Shown: in pieces, positions 62,105 to 64,000 of the stretch
How positions within the stretch are numbered: the first letter of the stretch is position 1
Layout of the letters: every line of letters begins with the position of its first letter
Source of the DNA: Ornithinimicrobium humiphilum
Lineage (GTDB): Bacteria; Actinomycetota; Actinomycetes; Actinomycetales; Dermatophilaceae
Direction of reading: 5' to 3'
NCBI RefSeq assembly: GCF_006716885.1
Contig: NZ_VFPU01000003.1
Span: 131,598-195,597 of the forward strand
Length of the DNA stretch: 64,000 nucleotides
Made by a program: the position numbers and the translations under genes
The notes under the pieces: model-generated
Seen by the model: the letters and a program-made list of their open reading frames with translations, nothing else
Database searches by the model: none
What the model was told of the DNA's origin: nothing

Positions 62105-62797
62105 ATGAGCGAGGTCGTGACGATCCGGCGCTATCCGGTGAAGGCCATGGGCGGCGAGGCGCTGGAGCGCGTCGAGGTCGACGCGCGAGGGCTGGTGGGC
62201 GACCGCTGGTATGCCGTCGTCGACACCGACGGCCGCCTCGCCTCGGCCAAGGACTCCCGGCGCTTCCGTCGGCGCGACGAGGTGCTGGCGTATGCCGCGG
62301 CCACCACGGCCGACGGCGTCGCGGTCACCGGTGCGGGCGGCGGCTGGTGGGCGGTCGACGACCCGGAGCTGGACGCCGAGCTGTCACGGCATACCGGGAC
62401 CGGGTTGGCGGTGCGGCCCGAGGTCGACGTGCCGCACCAGGACGGGGGCGCCGTCTCGCTCGTCGGCACCGCGAGCCTGGAGTGGTGCCGGCAGCAGTGG
62501 GGCGTCGACGCCGACCCGCGCCGGCTGCGGGTCAACCTCGTGGTGGAGACGAGCGAGCCGTTCGAGGAGGAGTCGTGGGTCGGCCGCGAGGTCACCGTCG
62601 GCGGCGCGACGCTGCGCGTGGTGGAGCGGGTGCCACGCTGCCGCACCGTGGACGTCGCCCAGGACGGCGTCGAGCCCAGGGACCGGCTGCTGACCCCCCT
62701 CGGGGCCGAGCGCGACCTGTGCCTGGCGGTCTACGCCGACGTGGTCGTGCCGGGGACGGTCGCCGTCGGTGACCCCGTGGTGGCGACCACCTCCTGA
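62105..62797 (+). CDS. MOSC-domain protein (molybdenum-cofactor-sulfurase C-terminal type)
   Basis: A 230-residue protein of the YiiM/mARC-like family: an N-terminal MOSC_N-type strand set (VTIRRYPVKAMGGEALERVE, GLVGDRWYAVVDTDGRLAS) and a C-terminal MOSC part (RRLRVNLVVETSEPFEEESW, VERVPRCRTVDV, with a Cys that may coordinate Mo). Such proteins bind molybdenum cofactor. It is divergent from glycerate kinase across the large palindrome. Confidence 0.88.
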   Translation: MSEVVTIRRYPVKAMGGEALERVEVDARGLVGDRWYAVVDTDGRLASAKDSRRFRRRDEVLAYAAATTADGVAVTGAGGGWWAVDDPELDAELSRHTGTGLAVRPEVDVPHQDGGAVSLVGTASLEWCRQQWGVDADPRRLRVNLVVETSEPFEEESWVGREVTVGGATLRVVERVPRCRTVDVAQDGVEPRDRLLTPLGAERDLCLAVYADVVVPGTVAVGDPVVATTS

Positions 62798-62832
62798 CGG
62801 AACGCCCGGCTCGGGGCCTACCGCCACCGGGG

Positions 62833-64000
62833 TCAGGGCAGCCGCTCGCCCCTCATGAGCCGCGACGCGTAGACGTTGGTGACGACCTCACCGTCGAGCC
62901 AGGCCGACAGCCGCGCCGCCTCCCGGTCCAACGCCTCCCGGCCCTCGGGCGGGACACGCTCCTCCCCGCCGGGCAAGAGCACCACGCGCACCGTGCCGTC
63001 GGGGTCCTGCGCCCAGGCGCCGGCGATCCGTCCGTCCCACCAGGCGGTGTTGCCGGCGTTGCCGTTGGTGTCGAACAGGTAGGGCACGTCGCGCGGGTCG
63101 AGGTAGAAGTCGCGTCCGCGCCAGCCCATCGTCGTGGCGTCGAGGGTCGGCAGCAGCGCCGCCCACGGCCCGACCGGCCCCTCCTCCTCGTCGTCGCCGG
63201 GCAGCACCCACCCGTGCGCCCCACCGTCGAGAGCCACCCGGACGGCCCCGACGTCGGCGAGCGCGGCGCGCACCGCCGTCTTCGTCGAGCCCAGCCACCA
63301 GACGAGGTCGTCCTCGGTGCCGGGGCCGAAGCTGCCCAGCCAGCGCCGCACCAGCTCCGCGTAGCCCTCCTCGGTGGAGGTCGGGTCGAGCGGGGCGCCG
63401 AGCCAGTCGGTCATCAGGGTCCAGGTGGGGCGGGACACCCGCCAGGAGCCGGCGTTGGGCCCGCGCGTGATCCGCCCCTCGGCCCAGAGCATCGTGAGCA
63501 CGCGGGGGGCCACCGGGGCGGTGCGACCCCAGCGCTTGTCGAGGTTGCCGGTCGTCGTCGTCCCGGCGAGCTCGGGCAGCTCCTCCCGCAGCTGGCGTGC
63601 CGTGAGCGGCGGTGAGCCGGCGAGCCTGTCCAGGACCGCTCGCGCGGCCGCCTCGAGCCAGACGGCGCCGTCGTCGGCGATGCCGTGGTGCTCGGCGTCA
63701 CGGACGAGGCGGCGCCCCTCCTCGGCGGCCACCCGGGCCGACGCGCTCCCCAGCGCCGCGGGCAGCAGGTCGCGCGGGAAGGCGAAGATGGTGCGCCGCA
63801 TCGCCGGATGCTTGACCAGCGAGCGCTCCTGGAAGAGGGCTGCGTCGACGTCGCCGAGGGGAGTCGAGGTCGTCCGCGCGTGCACCGAGAGGTAGGGCGT
63901 CGCCTGCTCGGTCGCGTGCAGCACCGTCAGCGCGCGGGTCGCGGCGACCGGCCCGTCCACCCGGTGGTCGGGGTGCAGCGCGTGGCGGCGCGCCAGTCGA
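62833..64000 (-). CDS. AlkZ-like winged-helix protein (5' end beyond window)
   Basis: The frame stays open to the right edge, with RLARRHALHPDHRVDGPVAA immediately upstream of an internal GTG (63960), so the true start lies outside. The visible roughly 389 residues resemble the HTH_42 family: ATRALTVLHATEQATPYLSV, LTARQLREELPELAGT, TEDDLVWWLGSTKTAVRAAL and VVLLPGGEERVPPEGREALD. It is a distant relative of the AlkZ-like gene at 27353-28510. No Q-x-Q motif is visible in the available part. Function uncertain. Confidence 0.8.
   Translation of the reverse strand, partial: RLARRHALHPDHRVDGPVAATRALTVLHATEQATPYLSVHARTTSTPLGDVDAALFQERSLVKHPAMRRTIFAFPRDLLPAALGSASARVAAEEGRRLVRDAEHHGIADDGAVWLEAAARAVLDRLAGSPPLTARQLREELPELAGTTTTGNLDKRWGRTAPVAPRVLTMLWAEGRITRGPNAGSWRVSRPTWTLMTDWLGAPLDPTSTEEGYAELVRRWLGSFGPGTEDDLVWWLGSTKTAVRAALADVGAVRVALDGGAHGWVLPGDDEEEGPVGPWAALLPTLDATTMGWRGRDFYLDPRDVPYLFDTNGNAGNTAWWDGRIAGAWAQDPDGTVRVVLLPGGEERVPPEGREALDREAARLSAWLDGEVVTNVYASRLMRGERLP

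Overview
The window is one contiguous piece of a high-GC actinobacterial chromosome. GC is very high throughout, and there are many GTG starts, one TTG start and many ATGA or GTGA stop/start overlaps. Gene content fits this: a mycothiol-amidase-like PIG-L hydrolase, an FdxA-type 7Fe ferredoxin, a CE1758/CE1759 luciferase-like monooxygenase and reductase pair, DUF5701 and DUF6328 proteins, and an actinobacterial DNA polymerase I-like protein. Overall it resembles Intrasporangiaceae/Ornithinimicrobiaceae, but that placement is an inference. I see no rRNA, tRNA, CRISPR array, intact insertion sequence, prophage or origin. Coding density is high; no gene-free stretch exceeds about 270 bases, and the larger gaps are described as regulatory features.

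Layout. 1-7.2 kb: edge of a membrane sensor-like protein, a MarR/DHA2 drug-efflux operon, a VOC protein coupled to an ECF sigma factor with an NTF2-like tail, DUF5701, an SDR and an EEP-family nuclease. 7.3-20.5 kb: scattered single genes (LiaF-like protein, aldo/keto reductase, MalY/PatB-like lyase, two paralogous matrixin-like secreted metallopeptidases, a saccharopine-dehydrogenase-like enzyme), a polar amino-acid ABC transporter operon, a PIG-L deacetylase, a Nudix hydrolase and an exported glucuronyl C5-epimerase-like protein. 20.5-32.8 kb: the flavin monooxygenase pair behind a palindromic operator, an ankyrin protein, an AAA ATPase, the PolA-like polymerase with a GDSL hydrolase, an AlkZ-like protein, an ArsR/SRPBCC pair with a palindromic operator, a decayed secreted-protein gene, an orphan response regulator with a degenerate receiver, and HU.

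33.0-42.8 kb is a corrinoid uptake and remodelling cluster: a CobC-like PLP enzyme, a cobalamin riboswitch, BtuF-BtuC-BtuD uptake genes, CobQ, CbiZ, CbiB, CobU, CobT and CobS. The last genes overlap or nearly abut. Together they can import corrinoids, trim non-native forms to cobyric acid and rebuild the nucleotide loop. No corrin-ring synthesis gene and no ATP:corrinoid adenosyltransferase lies in the window.

43-64 kb: a DUF4212/sodium:solute symporter pair, a rhomboid protease, a second ArsR/SRPBCC pair with a perfect 10-bp-arm operator, a divergent ATP-grasp (RimK-like)/aspartic-protease-like/AstE-like trio, a cholesterol-oxidase-type GMC enzyme, a DUF6328 gene broken by a 5-bp tandem duplication, an xdhABC operon, topoisomerase IB, fdxA, a glycerate kinase and a MOSC protein separated by a 40-bp perfect palindrome, and the edge of a second AlkZ-like protein.

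The observations most worth following are the 40-bp palindrome (62025-62064), the RimK-like trio with its RCK_C-like tail, the multiply lesioned secreted protein, the tandem-duplication frameshift, the unusual glucuronyl epimerase, and a GGTATG/CATACC hexamer that recurs about 30 times in every reading frame.
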